Below are positions 7,566 through 13,918 of a stretch of DNA of 13,918 bases, in pieces. The notes below the pieces were generated by a model that ran no database searches, was not told the origin of the DNA, and was given only the letters and a program-made list of their open reading frames with translations. The stretch is from an uncultured Asticcacaulis sp. Its GTDB lineage: Bacteria; Pseudomonadota; Alphaproteobacteria; Caulobacterales; Caulobacteraceae. The stretch lies in contig CAMLIY010000064.1 in assembly GCA_946480125.1 (NCBI GenBank), forward strand, positions 1-13,918. Direction: 5' to 3'. Every line of letters begins with the position of its first letter. Position 1 is the first letter of the stretch. A program made the position numbers and the translations under genes.

Positions 7566-7959
7566 GTGGCAGATACATTCGAAGTGAGACCGGGAGATAC
7601 GCAAGTAATAATTTTGATCGCCGCCGATGAGCCGGCCGAGCGCGGGGTCAGTGCCGGTGCGTTTACTGAGTTAGGCTATTGGGCAGACAGTTCAGCGACC
7701 GCATTGTTGCCGACAGGGTCTCATCCGGACATCGCGCCGTCGTTTACCGACATCGTCATGCCGGACATCAATGGCTGTCAATTGGCGGATGCTGCGCACG
7801 TTATTCGACCAGGTCTGAAGGTTCTGTACACAACCGGTTACATGCGCAGTGCCGTCGTGCACACCGGCGTACTCGATGCGGGTGTCGAGCGCACGGCAAA
7901 GCCATTGATTTGACGAACTCGCTTCGCACGTCAGGGACTTGCTCGGTCGCACGGTTTGA
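7566..7959 (+). pseudogene. Decayed response-regulator receiver domain, frameshifted
   Basis: Remnant of a CheY-like receiver domain on the strand opposite to all intact genes. From a GTG at 7566 the frame reads LIAADEP (where a receiver has VDDEP), then ELGYWADSS, then FTDIVMPDINGCQLADAA with the phospho-acceptor Asp, then PGLKVLYTTGYMRSAVVHTGVLD, then AKPL, and stops at 7911. The missing last helix continues in another frame: from 7909 it reads FDELASHVRDLLGRTV and stops at 7957-7959. That is exactly what follows KP(F/L)T in this receiver family, so a 2-base loss or 1-base gain occurred near 7907. The first acidic residue of the DD pair is also lost. An in-frame stop at 7545 cuts off any upstream kinase part. 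It resembles the receiver tail of the neighbouring hybrid kinase but is clearly diverged, so it is a related relic, not a fresh copy. Confidence 0.7.
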
Positions 7960-8003
7960 GCGCAGCGCCATGTTCGACGACGGCCGCGAGTGGTCTCTGT
8001 CGG

Positions 8004-9731
8004 TCAGGCTCGCCCGAGCGCTTCCAACTCATGCCCCAACTGATCGAGCGTAAAGGGTTTGACCATCAGATGGATGCCGCGATCGAGCACGCCATTGTGG
8101 ACGATCGCATTCTGGGTATATCCGGTCATGAACAGCACGCGGATATTTGGCAGTGTTTCAGAGACCATATCAGCCAGGGCGCGCCCCGTCTTGCCCGGCA
8201 TTACGACATCGGTCAGCAAGATATCCGGCTTGGCGCCGCCTTCAATGAGGGCTAAAGCGCTATCGCCACTGTCTGCACTGAAGACATCATAACCCAGTTC
8301 GACGAGCGCCTCTGCCGTAAAATCGCGTACGCCCGGCTCATCATCGACCACGAGAACGGCAAGATCTTTACGGTTGCGGTCGGCCCGCCGGCTGGGTTCG
8401 AGTACGGGTGTCTCGGTCGTGTCCAACGAGCGCGGCAGATACAGTTTCACGGTCGTCCCGTGGCCGGGTTCGCTGTAAATCGCAATATGGCCACCCGACT
8501 GCTTGACGAAGCCATGGACCTGACTAAGTCCCAGGCCTGTACCTTGACCCACCGGTTTCGTGGTGAAGAAGGGTTCGAAGACCTGCTGGATGACTTCGGG
8601 TGTCATTCCGCTACCGGTATCCGTTACGGCGACCAGAACATACTGACCCGGAACGACGTCTTCCTGGGCATCTGCAAAGTTGCGATCCAGAAACACGTTT
8701 GAGGTTTCCAGCGTAAGTTTGCCGCCGTCTGGCATAGCGTCCCGCGCATTGACGGCGAGGTTGACTAAAGCCGTCTCCAACTGCCCTACGTCGATCAGGG
8801 CTTTCCACAGGCCGGCGGCATTGACGGTTTCGATCGAGATGGTTTCGCCGAGCGTGCGCCGGAGCAGTTCAGTCAGATCAAGGATCGTCTGGGCCGGCGA
8901 CACCGTTTTCGGATCCAGCGGCTGGCGGCGTGAGAACGCCAGCAGCCGGTGCGTGAGTGTAGCGGCCCGACGCGCCGCGTCCTGAGAGCCTGTGACGAAT
9001 CTCAGGAGTTTCGGGTCCGAATCCGGGAAACGTCGCAGCAGCAATTCGTTATTGCCGAGGACGACCGCGAGCATATTGTTGAAGTCATGGGCGATACCGC
9101 CTGTCAGTCGCCCCACCGCTTCCATTTTCTGGCTCTGCCGCAATGCCGCTTCGGCCTTTTCACGCTCGGCCATCTCAATCCGCAGGCGCTCATAGCTGGC
9201 TTTCAACGCGCGGGCATCGAGCGTGGTAACCGTCAGCAACAGTGCCGCAAAAGTGAGGAGGAGGGCGGCGCCCATATATCGCGCAACACGACCGCCATAG
9301 GTATCCGTTTTCTGACGAAAGAACACAGTGCCGAGATCCCGGCCCTTCTGGCGCACGGGGGCGCTGACACCGATCGACGCGCCGCCGGCGGCGTTCTGTC
9401 TGCCCGTTTTGAAACGCGCCGGGTCGAGATCCTCGCCGTACTGAGCAACGCGGCGCCCCTTATCGTCGTATACGGCGACCGCTACGACATCACGGTTCGC
9501 ACTCAAGGCGTTCGTGTATTGCCGTATGGCGTCTTCATCATCGAACGCCAGGGCGGCGGAAATCGAATCCGCGAGAATCTGTGCCTGGGTCTGGGCCGAT
9601 TCCCTGACCTGCTTTTCATGAGCGGCGTCGGCGATTACGGCCATGACCACACAGCCGGCAATCAGGAGGGCGACGCTGACAAACAGGGTCGAGACACGAT
9701 AGGTCTCTAGGAATAAGCGAATTTTCTTCAC
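8004..9731 (-). CDS. CHASE8-type hybrid histidine kinase with C-terminal receiver
   Basis: A 575-residue inner-membrane sensor kinase. Transmembrane helix 1 is at about 13-35. A periplasmic region (37-150) resembles a CHASE8 domain: QILADSISAALAFDDEDAIRQY, then a VVAVAVYDDKGRRVAQY stretch. Helix 2 is at about 153-170, followed by a coiled coil (173-203). The HisKA domain has phospho-acceptor His215 in GGIAHDFNNM. The ATPase domain has the N box around N328 (VNARDAM), G1 DTGSGM (371-376), F box FEPFFTTK (385-392) and G2 GTGLGLS (397-403). The receiver (about 457-575) has D463/D464, phospho-acceptor D508, T536 and K558. All catalytic residues are present. There is no DNA-binding or GGDEF output, so a separate partner must receive the phosphate. 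The GTG start overlaps the stop of the YfiR-like gene by 4 bases (GTGA). CHASE8 is also the sensor of YfiN, the known target of YfiR, so regulation by the adjacent YfiR-like protein is a reasonable inference. Confidence 0.93.
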   Translation of the reverse strand: MKKIRLFLETYRVSTLFVSVALLIAGCVVMAVIADAAHEKQVRESAQTQAQILADSISAALAFDDEDAIRQYTNALSANRDVVAVAVYDDKGRRVAQYGEDLDPARFKTGRQNAAGGASIGVSAPVRQKGRDLGTVFFRQKTDTYGGRVARYMGAALLLTFAALLLTVTTLDARALKASYERLRIEMAEREKAEAALRQSQKMEAVGRLTGGIAHDFNNMLAVVLGNNELLLRRFPDSDPKLLRFVTGSQDAARRAATLTHRLLAFSRRQPLDPKTVSPAQTILDLTELLRRTLGETISIETVNAAGLWKALIDVGQLETALVNLAVNARDAMPDGGKLTLETSNVFLDRNFADAQEDVVPGQYVLVAVTDTGSGMTPEVIQQVFEPFFTTKPVGQGTGLGLSQVHGFVKQSGGHIAIYSEPGHGTTVKLYLPRSLDTTETPVLEPSRRADRNRKDLAVLVVDDEPGVRDFTAEALVELGYDVFSADSGDSALALIEGGAKPDILLTDVVMPGKTGRALADMVSETLPNIRVLFMTGYTQNAIVHNGVLDRGIHLMVKPFTLDQLGHELEALGRA

Positions 9732-10285
9732 GGCTCTATGACACCTTGCTCGGTTCGAACGGAGAGTGCGAGGCTGAGTAGCTTGGAACTTAAGACCAGG
9801 CCATTGGCGTCGGCTGCGACCTTGTCGATGCGAAACCGCACCTTGCCTGCCTGCATCTTGAAACTGATGATGCCCGCGGGTGAGCCTTCATCCGTAATCG
9901 TGAGGGTGGGGGTGCCACTCAGTGCCCGTAACGCGCCAGCGACAGTTTGCCTGGGGGAGCCACTTATGTAGGCCATGTCGCAGGTTGAATTTGGACCGAC
10001 ATTATCCACGCGCATGATCTGGTAGGGCCGTCCGTCCATGGTCAGGCCGGCAGCCGAGGCGTCGAGGCTTTTGCCGAACGGGTCATTTCCGACCAGGCAA
10101 ATCGTGAATGACGGGGACGGGTCAGCACGTTCTGGCCACGTTACAAACGGCGCGATCTTGGTCAGATAGGCCCCCTTGACGGCAGTCGCTAAAGGGACAT
10201 CGGCATGCGTCGGTACTGTCGCAGCGAGCATCAGAGCCACCACGCTAATATGTAGACGCCACTGCGATATCGGTTTCGGTCGCAC
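9728..10285 (-). CDS. YfiR-family (DUF4154) periplasmic protein
   Basis: A 185-residue exported protein of the YfiR/DUF4154 family. Residues 1-28 form a signal peptide ending THA-D. The mature part shows the family pattern in order: AVKGAYLTKIAPFVTWPE (35-52), FTICLVGNDPFG (60-71), DGRPYQIMRV (84-93), CDMAYIS (102-108), GTPTLTITDEG (124-134), GIISFKMQAGKVRFRI (138-153) and ANGLVLSSKLLSLA (160-173). In Pseudomonas aeruginosa, YfiR is a periplasmic redox-sensitive repressor that binds the periplasmic domain of the diguanylate cyclase YfiN. Only two cysteines are present, C63 and C102. Their 39-residue spacing matches one of the two YfiR disulphides as I remember them; the second pair is absent. 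The GTG start is 3 bases after the receptor stop. The only Shine-Dalgarno-like sequence (AAGAGG) abuts or overlaps it, so coupled translation is likely and the exact start is less certain. Confidence 0.9.
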   Translation of the reverse strand: MRPKPISQWRLHISVVALMLAATVPTHADVPLATAVKGAYLTKIAPFVTWPERADPSPSFTICLVGNDPFGKSLDASAAGLTMDGRPYQIMRVDNVGPNSTCDMAYISGSPRQTVAGALRALSGTPTLTITDEGSPAGIISFKMQAGKVRFRIDKVAADANGLVLSSKLLSLALSVRTEQGVIEP

Positions 10286-10288
10286 CTC

Positions 10289-12193
10289 TTAATATCCGTA
10301 TCGTAACGAGAAAAGAATAGACCGGCCCACATAGCGCGGGGACGCCGTGCTCGGGTCCCAGACTTCTATATGACGCTTGTGCAGGAGGTTGCCGGCATTG
10401 ATGGCTAATTCGACCTTATCGGACACCCGCCAGCCCAGGTGAGCACTGGCTTCGGTGTAGGCGGGTACGGGCGCCGTGTCGACCTTGCCGACCGTCCGAA
10501 GAGCGATATCGATGTCGAAGCGCTGCCCGATTGTCCATTCAGACCGGATCTGCGCCTGATACCGGGGATCCTGTCCTTGCACAGACAGGTTCGCTAAATC
10601 GTTGAAGCCCGGCTTCAGCTCGAAATGCTTGCTGAGCGTATTGAAGCCACCTTTCAGCCGCCAGCTGGGTGTGACGTCGTAAGTGGCCCAGCCCTCGAGA
10701 CCGCTCGTCGTGCCGCGACCGCCGTTCTGCAGGATAAGAGGAAAGATTGTTGGAGGATAACCATCGGTACGCAGATCGTCGTAACTGTTATAATAGGCGG
10801 ATAGCGAAACGGATAGATTGGACACGGGTTGGGCGCGCCATCCGAGCTCGAACGCCGTTAGTTTTTCTGCCTGAAAGTCGGGCGAGGGGACAAGGAACGG
10901 CGCAGCTTCCAGTTCACGATCGATGCGGCTGGGAGTCCTGACGGCCCTCGACAGGCTACCCCAGACCATCTGATCGCCGAGTTGCCAGGAGGCGCGCAGG
11001 TTGGGAAGCCAGTCCGTGCCCGAATAGCTATTGCTTTCTGCCTTCAGGCCGAAGGTCAGTTTCAGATTGTCGCGAATCGCGAATTCATCCTGCGCGAATA
11101 CCGAGGCGATTGTGATAGTGGTCTTCGGATTGGCGAAATGAAAAATGTTAAACGAGACGAAGTTCTCCCGCCAGGACTTCACTTCGCCGCCCCAGACGAA
11201 TTGATGCCGGTCACCCAGGGCAATCGAATGCTGTGCTTCGAGACCCAGGGTGTCACGGCTTTCAAACAGGGTCGGCTCATCCCGCTCGTTGTGATCCGTG
11301 TAGGCCTGTACGTTGAGAATGGAGCCGTTTTCGAGCGTGTGCGTCCAGCGGCCGAGGATGTCGTGCCCGGTGAAGATCCCGCCCCCAGAGGATATTTCAT
11401 TGCGGTATGCATCGCCCTTCAGCGTGTAGGTATTCACACCCCAGGACCCGTCGACAGAAAACCCGCCATGTTGGCCGCGAAAGCCGTCGTCGCTCGTGTC
11501 TGAATCCAAAACGGGCGCCGTCTGACTTTGCTCGAAGGCGTCTGCAAAAATACTGTAGCGGGCATGTTGGCCGAGCTTGCCATTGAATCGCACAGTACCG
11601 GTGCGTTTATAGATCGCGGCGGTTGCCCGGGCGTAAAAGCCCTTATTGGCAGATGCATCCTTCGTTATGATGTTGATGACACCATTAACGGCATTGGCGC
11701 CCCAAAGCGTGCCGCCGGGACCGGAAACGACCTCGATACGATCGACGGTATCTAAGGCGACATCAATCTGTTGCCAGAGGACACCGGAGCCGATCGGCTC
11801 GTAGACGCTCCGGCCATCGACCATGACCAAAAGCTTGTTGGCGGTCTCCGGCGAATTAAAACCGCGGGCAGTGACGGTATAGCTGTAGCCGTTGATTTTA
11901 GCGACTTCGAGATTGGGGGCCAGGCGCAGCACTTCGGGAAGGGTGACGTACCCGGACCGCCTTATGTCTTCCGCGGTGATGACATAGATCGACGAAGCGG
12001 AGTCGCGCAGGGCTGCCGGATGCTTCGACACGGATGTGACCTGCAGGTTGGTTAGATCATCGATCGACATCCTTTGTAGGTCGTCTGCGCGACTCGCTCC
12101 TGGTTGCGTTGTCTGTGCCTCGGCGATGCGCGAAAGACAGGCGCTCGCAGCCAAAGCAAATATCAAGGCTATGTGCTTGCCGTTCGAATACAT
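10289..12193 (-). CDS. TonB-dependent outer-membrane receptor
   Basis: A 634-residue outer-membrane beta-barrel receptor, at the short end for the family. Residues 1-26 are a signal peptide ending AEA-Q. A linker with MSIDDLTNLQVTSVSK (42-57) is followed by a plug domain (about 62-178) carrying SSIYVITAEDIRRSG, PEVLRLAPNLEV, ARGFN (109-113), KLLVMVDGRSVYEP, VDRIEVVSGPGGTLWGANAV and NGVINIITK. A 22-strand-type barrel makes up the rest, and the chain ends in the barrel signature ILFSLRYGY with a terminal aromatic. The plug resembles the subclass repeatedly found next to DUF4154 proteins and GGDEF or kinase sensors, not a named siderophore or B12 receptor; the ligand is unknown. No N-terminal signalling extension of FecA type is present. 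AAGGGG lies about 6 bases before the ATG. It is the first gene of a receptor-YfiR-kinase operon. Confidence 0.95.
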   Translation of the reverse strand: MYSNGKHIALIFALAASACLSRIAEAQTTQPGASRADDLQRMSIDDLTNLQVTSVSKHPAALRDSASSIYVITAEDIRRSGYVTLPEVLRLAPNLEVAKINGYSYTVTARGFNSPETANKLLVMVDGRSVYEPIGSGVLWQQIDVALDTVDRIEVVSGPGGTLWGANAVNGVINIITKDASANKGFYARATAAIYKRTGTVRFNGKLGQHARYSIFADAFEQSQTAPVLDSDTSDDGFRGQHGGFSVDGSWGVNTYTLKGDAYRNEISSGGGIFTGHDILGRWTHTLENGSILNVQAYTDHNERDEPTLFESRDTLGLEAQHSIALGDRHQFVWGGEVKSWRENFVSFNIFHFANPKTTITIASVFAQDEFAIRDNLKLTFGLKAESNSYSGTDWLPNLRASWQLGDQMVWGSLSRAVRTPSRIDRELEAAPFLVPSPDFQAEKLTAFELGWRAQPVSNLSVSLSAYYNSYDDLRTDGYPPTIFPLILQNGGRGTTSGLEGWATYDVTPSWRLKGGFNTLSKHFELKPGFNDLANLSVQGQDPRYQAQIRSEWTIGQRFDIDIALRTVGKVDTAPVPAYTEASAHLGWRVSDKVELAINAGNLLHKRHIEVWDPSTASPRYVGRSILFSLRYGY

Positions 12194-12247
12194 GTCTGCC
12201 CCTTGGCGATTCCGCCGAATATGCCTTCCATAAGGGTTGCCCGAGAC

Positions 12248-12253
12248 ATTGTA
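12248..12253 (-). promoter_or_regulatory. Possible -10 element for the receptor operon
   Basis: In the 108-base gap upstream of the receptor gene the minus strand reads TACAAT, a 5 of 6 match to the sigma-70 -10 consensus, about 55 bases before the ATG. The hexamer 17 bases further upstream is a poor -35. This is a weak call. It is listed only because this gap is the largest non-coding space ahead of the receptor, YfiR-like and kinase genes and so is the logical promoter place. No terminator-like hairpin with a T run was seen in the gap. Confidence 0.2.
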
Positions 12254-12301
12254 AGAAATCGATGTATCATTTCGCAGCAGCCCGAGCGCCAGGAGCGACC
12301 A

Positions 12302-12691
12302 CTACCGGCTCGGTTTGGAGTTTAGCCAGTCGAGGGCGGTATGTAGATCGTCGAAGATACGGATGGTGTCCTGCGGAAAGAGATAGCCAAATCCGCTCGC
12401 ACGTTTTGGCGTCAGGACATCCTTGGTGAGGACAGCGATTTTTGCAGAATAGGTGTGTCCTTCGGTAACCGACGCCCAATGCGCGGCGAGCCGCTCAACA
12501 TCCTCCGCTTCAATGATGCCGGAAAAGGTTCGGTAGTCCAGCAGACGATTATAAGTCCATGGATCCTGAATGCCTTCGTAGGCCGTCATCATCTTGTCAG
12601 CATAATAGGCGCTCGTATCAGAGCCTCTCAATCGAATTGTGATCAGCCGCATGCTGTCGTCGACGGTTACCTTGAAGCGGTCGTCTCGCAA
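12302..12691 (-). CDS. Small STAS/SEC14-like (SpoIIAA-like fold) protein
   Basis: A 129-residue soluble protein with no signal peptide or membrane segment. The pattern suggests a SpoIIAA-like STAS/SEC14 alpha/beta fold: FKVTVDDSMRLITIRLRG near the start, a middle strand-helix unit with NRLLDYRTFSG, KIAVLTKDVLTP, and an ending IRIFDDLHTALDWLNSKP that matches the common 'F-x-D-x-x-x-A-x-x-WL' tail of these proteins. Its function is unknown; relatives are often hypothetical or linked to membrane or partner-switching regulation. I place the start at a TTG (12691) because GGAAGGAAGAGG lies just upstream and the domain begins a few residues later. An upstream in-frame GTG at 12736 would add 15 residues but has no ribosome binding site. 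It lies 108 bases ahead of the receptor gene and might be its own transcription unit or the start of the cargo operon. Confidence 0.72.
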   Translation of the reverse strand: MRDDRFKVTVDDSMRLITIRLRGSDTSAYYADKMMTAYEGIQDPWTYNRLLDYRTFSGIIEAEDVERLAAHWASVTEGHTYSAKIAVLTKDVLTPKRASGFGYLFPQDTIRIFDDLHTALDWLNSKPSR

Positions 12692-12694
12692 TTG

Positions 12695-12706
12695 CCTCTT
12701 CCTTCC
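12695..12706 (-). promoter_or_regulatory. Strong ribosome binding site that decides a TTG start
   Basis: The minus strand reads GGAAGGAAGAGG, a purine-rich Shine-Dalgarno sequence whose AAGGA core sits 8 bases before the TTG at 12691. It lies inside the frame that would be coding if the GTG at 12736 were used, which argues for the TTG as the real start of the STAS-like protein. Confidence 0.5.
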
Positions 12707-12808
12707 ATGCCCTGTTTCTGATGCCGGATATATCACGTCATGCGTAAAGAAGATGCGGCTTTTATTGGTCGCATCCTCGTTGGAAATTGCCGGATAGCGG
12801 AAGAAGAG

Positions 12809-13201
12809 TCAGGCTCTTATGTCGAAACTTGCCTTCGAGCAGTCGCCGGCCGCCAGTCTTTGGCCAAGTGTTTCCATGAACTGATCGTAACGCTCCGTTG
12901 CGGATGCCCGGGCCGCTATGGCCGCTTGTTCGGGGAGAGGGGGATTGGCGCCAAGCCATAGCCAAACATAGACCATAAAGGCTTCGATCGATATATTGGC
13001 GTCTCGCTTCATGCGATCAAGCTGGCGTTCGATCGCACCCAGCTTGCGTACGATCGCGAGTTCGCGTTGTTCGGGATTGACGAAGGCAGCGACGGCGGCT
13101 TCGGCCATGATCGACAGGGGCTGTCTACGGCTGCCGGCATAGGCCCGCAAATCGTCGTAGACTGCGGGATCGAGATAGATCGTCATGCGAATTTTTTTCA
13201 T
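12809..13201 (-). CDS. CopG-type ribbon-helix-helix protein of the tra/trb cluster
   Basis: A 130-residue putative DNA-binding protein. The N-terminus MKKIRMTIYLDPAVYDDLRA forms the beta strand and first helix of a ribbon-helix-helix domain, with LSIMAEAAVAAFV (29-41) as the second helix. Then come a basic coiled-coil-like stretch (EQRELAIVRKLGAIERQLDRMKRD, 44-67) and a hydrophobic segment FMVYVWLWLGANPPLPEQ (75-92) of the kind that marks the RHH protein between traG and trbB in Tn4371-like elements. It probably regulates transfer genes, but no operator was identified. The ATG follows the traG stop by 6 bases and has no clear ribosome binding site, implying coupling to traG. Downstream, instead of trbB directly, comes the cargo block. 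Confidence 0.88.
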   Translation of the reverse strand: MKKIRMTIYLDPAVYDDLRAYAGSRRQPLSIMAEAAVAAFVNPEQRELAIVRKLGAIERQLDRMKRDANISIEAFMVYVWLWLGANPPLPEQAAIAARASATERYDQFMETLGQRLAAGDCSKASFDIRA

Positions 13202-13207
13202 CGTTAA

Positions 13208-13918
13208 TTACAACTCCACACCATCGTTGGGATCCAGACCGGCCTGGCGCGCGACTGTCTGCTGCGCTTTCTGCAAGCCCTGGAGGCGCTTGACCCGGTC
13301 CTCAAGTTCTGGCGCGGCCGGCCCGAAATCGAACGGCAAGGTTTCTGGCGACTGCGGTCGGCGCGGCGGACCCAGTTCCGGCACCTTGCGAAGTTCGACC
13401 GCCGCAAGCGGCACCGCGCTCCCCTTGGGCTCGGAAATAGCGTTTGACGGGAAACCTGCGGGGGATAACGTGCTCCAGTCGTCCCGGCCAGGATCCGGAA
13501 GGTGAGGTTGCTTTGGGGGCGGTAAGAGACGTTCGGTGAAGGCGGGGTCTTCAAAGTAGCGTGCCTTCCTGGCCCGTATCGGTGCGATGCCGGCCACCAT
13601 GACGATTTCGTCGGACGGCGGCAGTTGCATCACTTCGCCCGGCGTCAGCAGAGGGCGCGGTGTTTCCGATCGCGAGACCATCAAATGACCGAGCCATGGG
13701 CTCAACCGATGGCCGGCGTAGTTTTTCATGGCGCGCAATTCGGTGGCTGTGCCTAAGGCGTCGGAGACGCGTTTGGCGGTGCGTTCGTCATTGGTGGCGA
13801 AGCTGACGCGGACATGGCAACTGTCCAGGATCGAGTTATTGCTGCCATAGGCTTTTTCGATCTGGTTGAGACTTTGCGCGATCAGAAAGGCCTTCATGCC
13901 GTAGCCCGCCATGAAGGC
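13208..13918 (-). CDS. traG: TraG, VirD4-family type IV coupling protein (C-terminal part only)
   Basis: The last 236 residues of the coupling protein, an inner-membrane hexameric ATPase that brings the relaxosome to the mating channel. The 5' part lies beyond the right edge. Visible are the end of the nucleotide-binding domain with AFMAGYGMKAFLIAQSLNQI (first 20 residues seen), then NNSILDSCHVRVSFATNDERTA, RVSDALGTATE, RAMKNYAGHRLSPWLGHLM and RPLLTPGEVMQLPPSDEIVMVAG, all typical of TraG of IncP/Tn4371-like elements. A Pro-rich, variable tail of about 100 residues follows. Walker A and B lie outside the window. The frame is open at the edge. It is followed after 6 bases by the RHH gene, with which it is co-transcribed. 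Confidence 0.94.
   Translation of the reverse strand, partial: AFMAGYGMKAFLIAQSLNQIEKAYGSNNSILDSCHVRVSFATNDERTAKRVSDALGTATELRAMKNYAGHRLSPWLGHLMVSRSETPRPLLTPGEVMQLPPSDEIVMVAGIAPIRARKARYFEDPAFTERLLPPPKQPHLPDPGRDDWSTLSPAGFPSNAISEPKGSAVPLAAVELRKVPELGPPRRPQSPETLPFDFGPAAPELEDRVKRLQGLQKAQQTVARQAGLDPNDGVEL

Noticed and set aside
8008..8019. Inverted repeat GCTCG-CC-CGAGC at the end of the kinase gene as a terminator
   Set aside because: It lies within the coding sequence, the stem is only 5 pairs, and no T-rich run follows on either strand.
12804..12818. Inverted repeat AAGAG-TCAGG-CTCTT over the copG stop as a terminator
   Set aside because: Short and weak stem, no following T run in the direction of transcription.
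1..13918. CRISPR arrays, tRNA or rRNA genes, insertion sequences, att sites or an oriT
   Set aside because: No regularly spaced repeats, no cloverleaf-like or rRNA-like stretch, no transposase or integrase motifs and no relaxase gene were seen.

Overview
The window shows part of a conjugative element: a Trb/Tra type IV secretion (mating-pair formation) cluster of the IncP / Ti / Tn4371-like kind, split by a cargo block of surface sensing and signalling genes. Every intact gene is on the minus strand, so biological order runs from high to low coordinates. The GC-rich sequence and the trb gene order B-C-D-E-J-L-F-G point to a proteobacterium. The cargo (TonB-dependent receptor, YfiR-like protein, CHASE8 hybrid kinase) suggests an alphaproteobacterium such as a caulobacterial or sphingomonad lineage, but that is inference from gene style, not from a marker gene.

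Right end (12809-13918): the C-terminal part of the VirD4-like coupling protein TraG runs in from the right edge. It is followed 6 bases later by a ribbon-helix-helix (CopG-type) protein. Left part (1-7322): trbB, trbC, trbD, trbE, trbJ, trbL, trbF and trbG follow in one tightly packed operon with overlaps or gaps of at most 12 bases. trbG runs off the left edge. TrbB and TrbE supply ATPase activity, TrbC is the pilin, TrbD/TrbL/TrbF are inner-membrane channel parts, TrbJ is the VirB5-like periplasmic/pilus factor, and TrbG is the VirB9-like component of the outer complex.

Cargo (7323-12808): between copG and trbB, genes that are often close neighbours in this family of elements, lie about 5.5 kb of other genes in the same transcriptional direction. 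In order they are a small STAS/SEC14-like protein (12302-12691), a TonB-dependent receptor (10289-12193), a periplasmic YfiR/DUF4154 protein (9728-10285) and a membrane-bound CHASE8 hybrid histidine kinase (8004-9731). The last three form an operon (3-base gap, then a 4-base GTGA overlap). I infer a relay from outer membrane receptor to periplasmic regulator to inner-membrane kinase. It resembles the YfiBNR logic of Pseudomonas, but with a histidine kinase/receiver where YfiN has a diguanylate cyclase. Between the kinase and trbB, on the plus strand, is a decayed, frameshifted receiver domain (about 7566-7959) and a 240-base leader that must now serve trbB.

No rRNA, tRNA, CRISPR array, insertion sequence, integrase or clear rho-independent terminator was seen.
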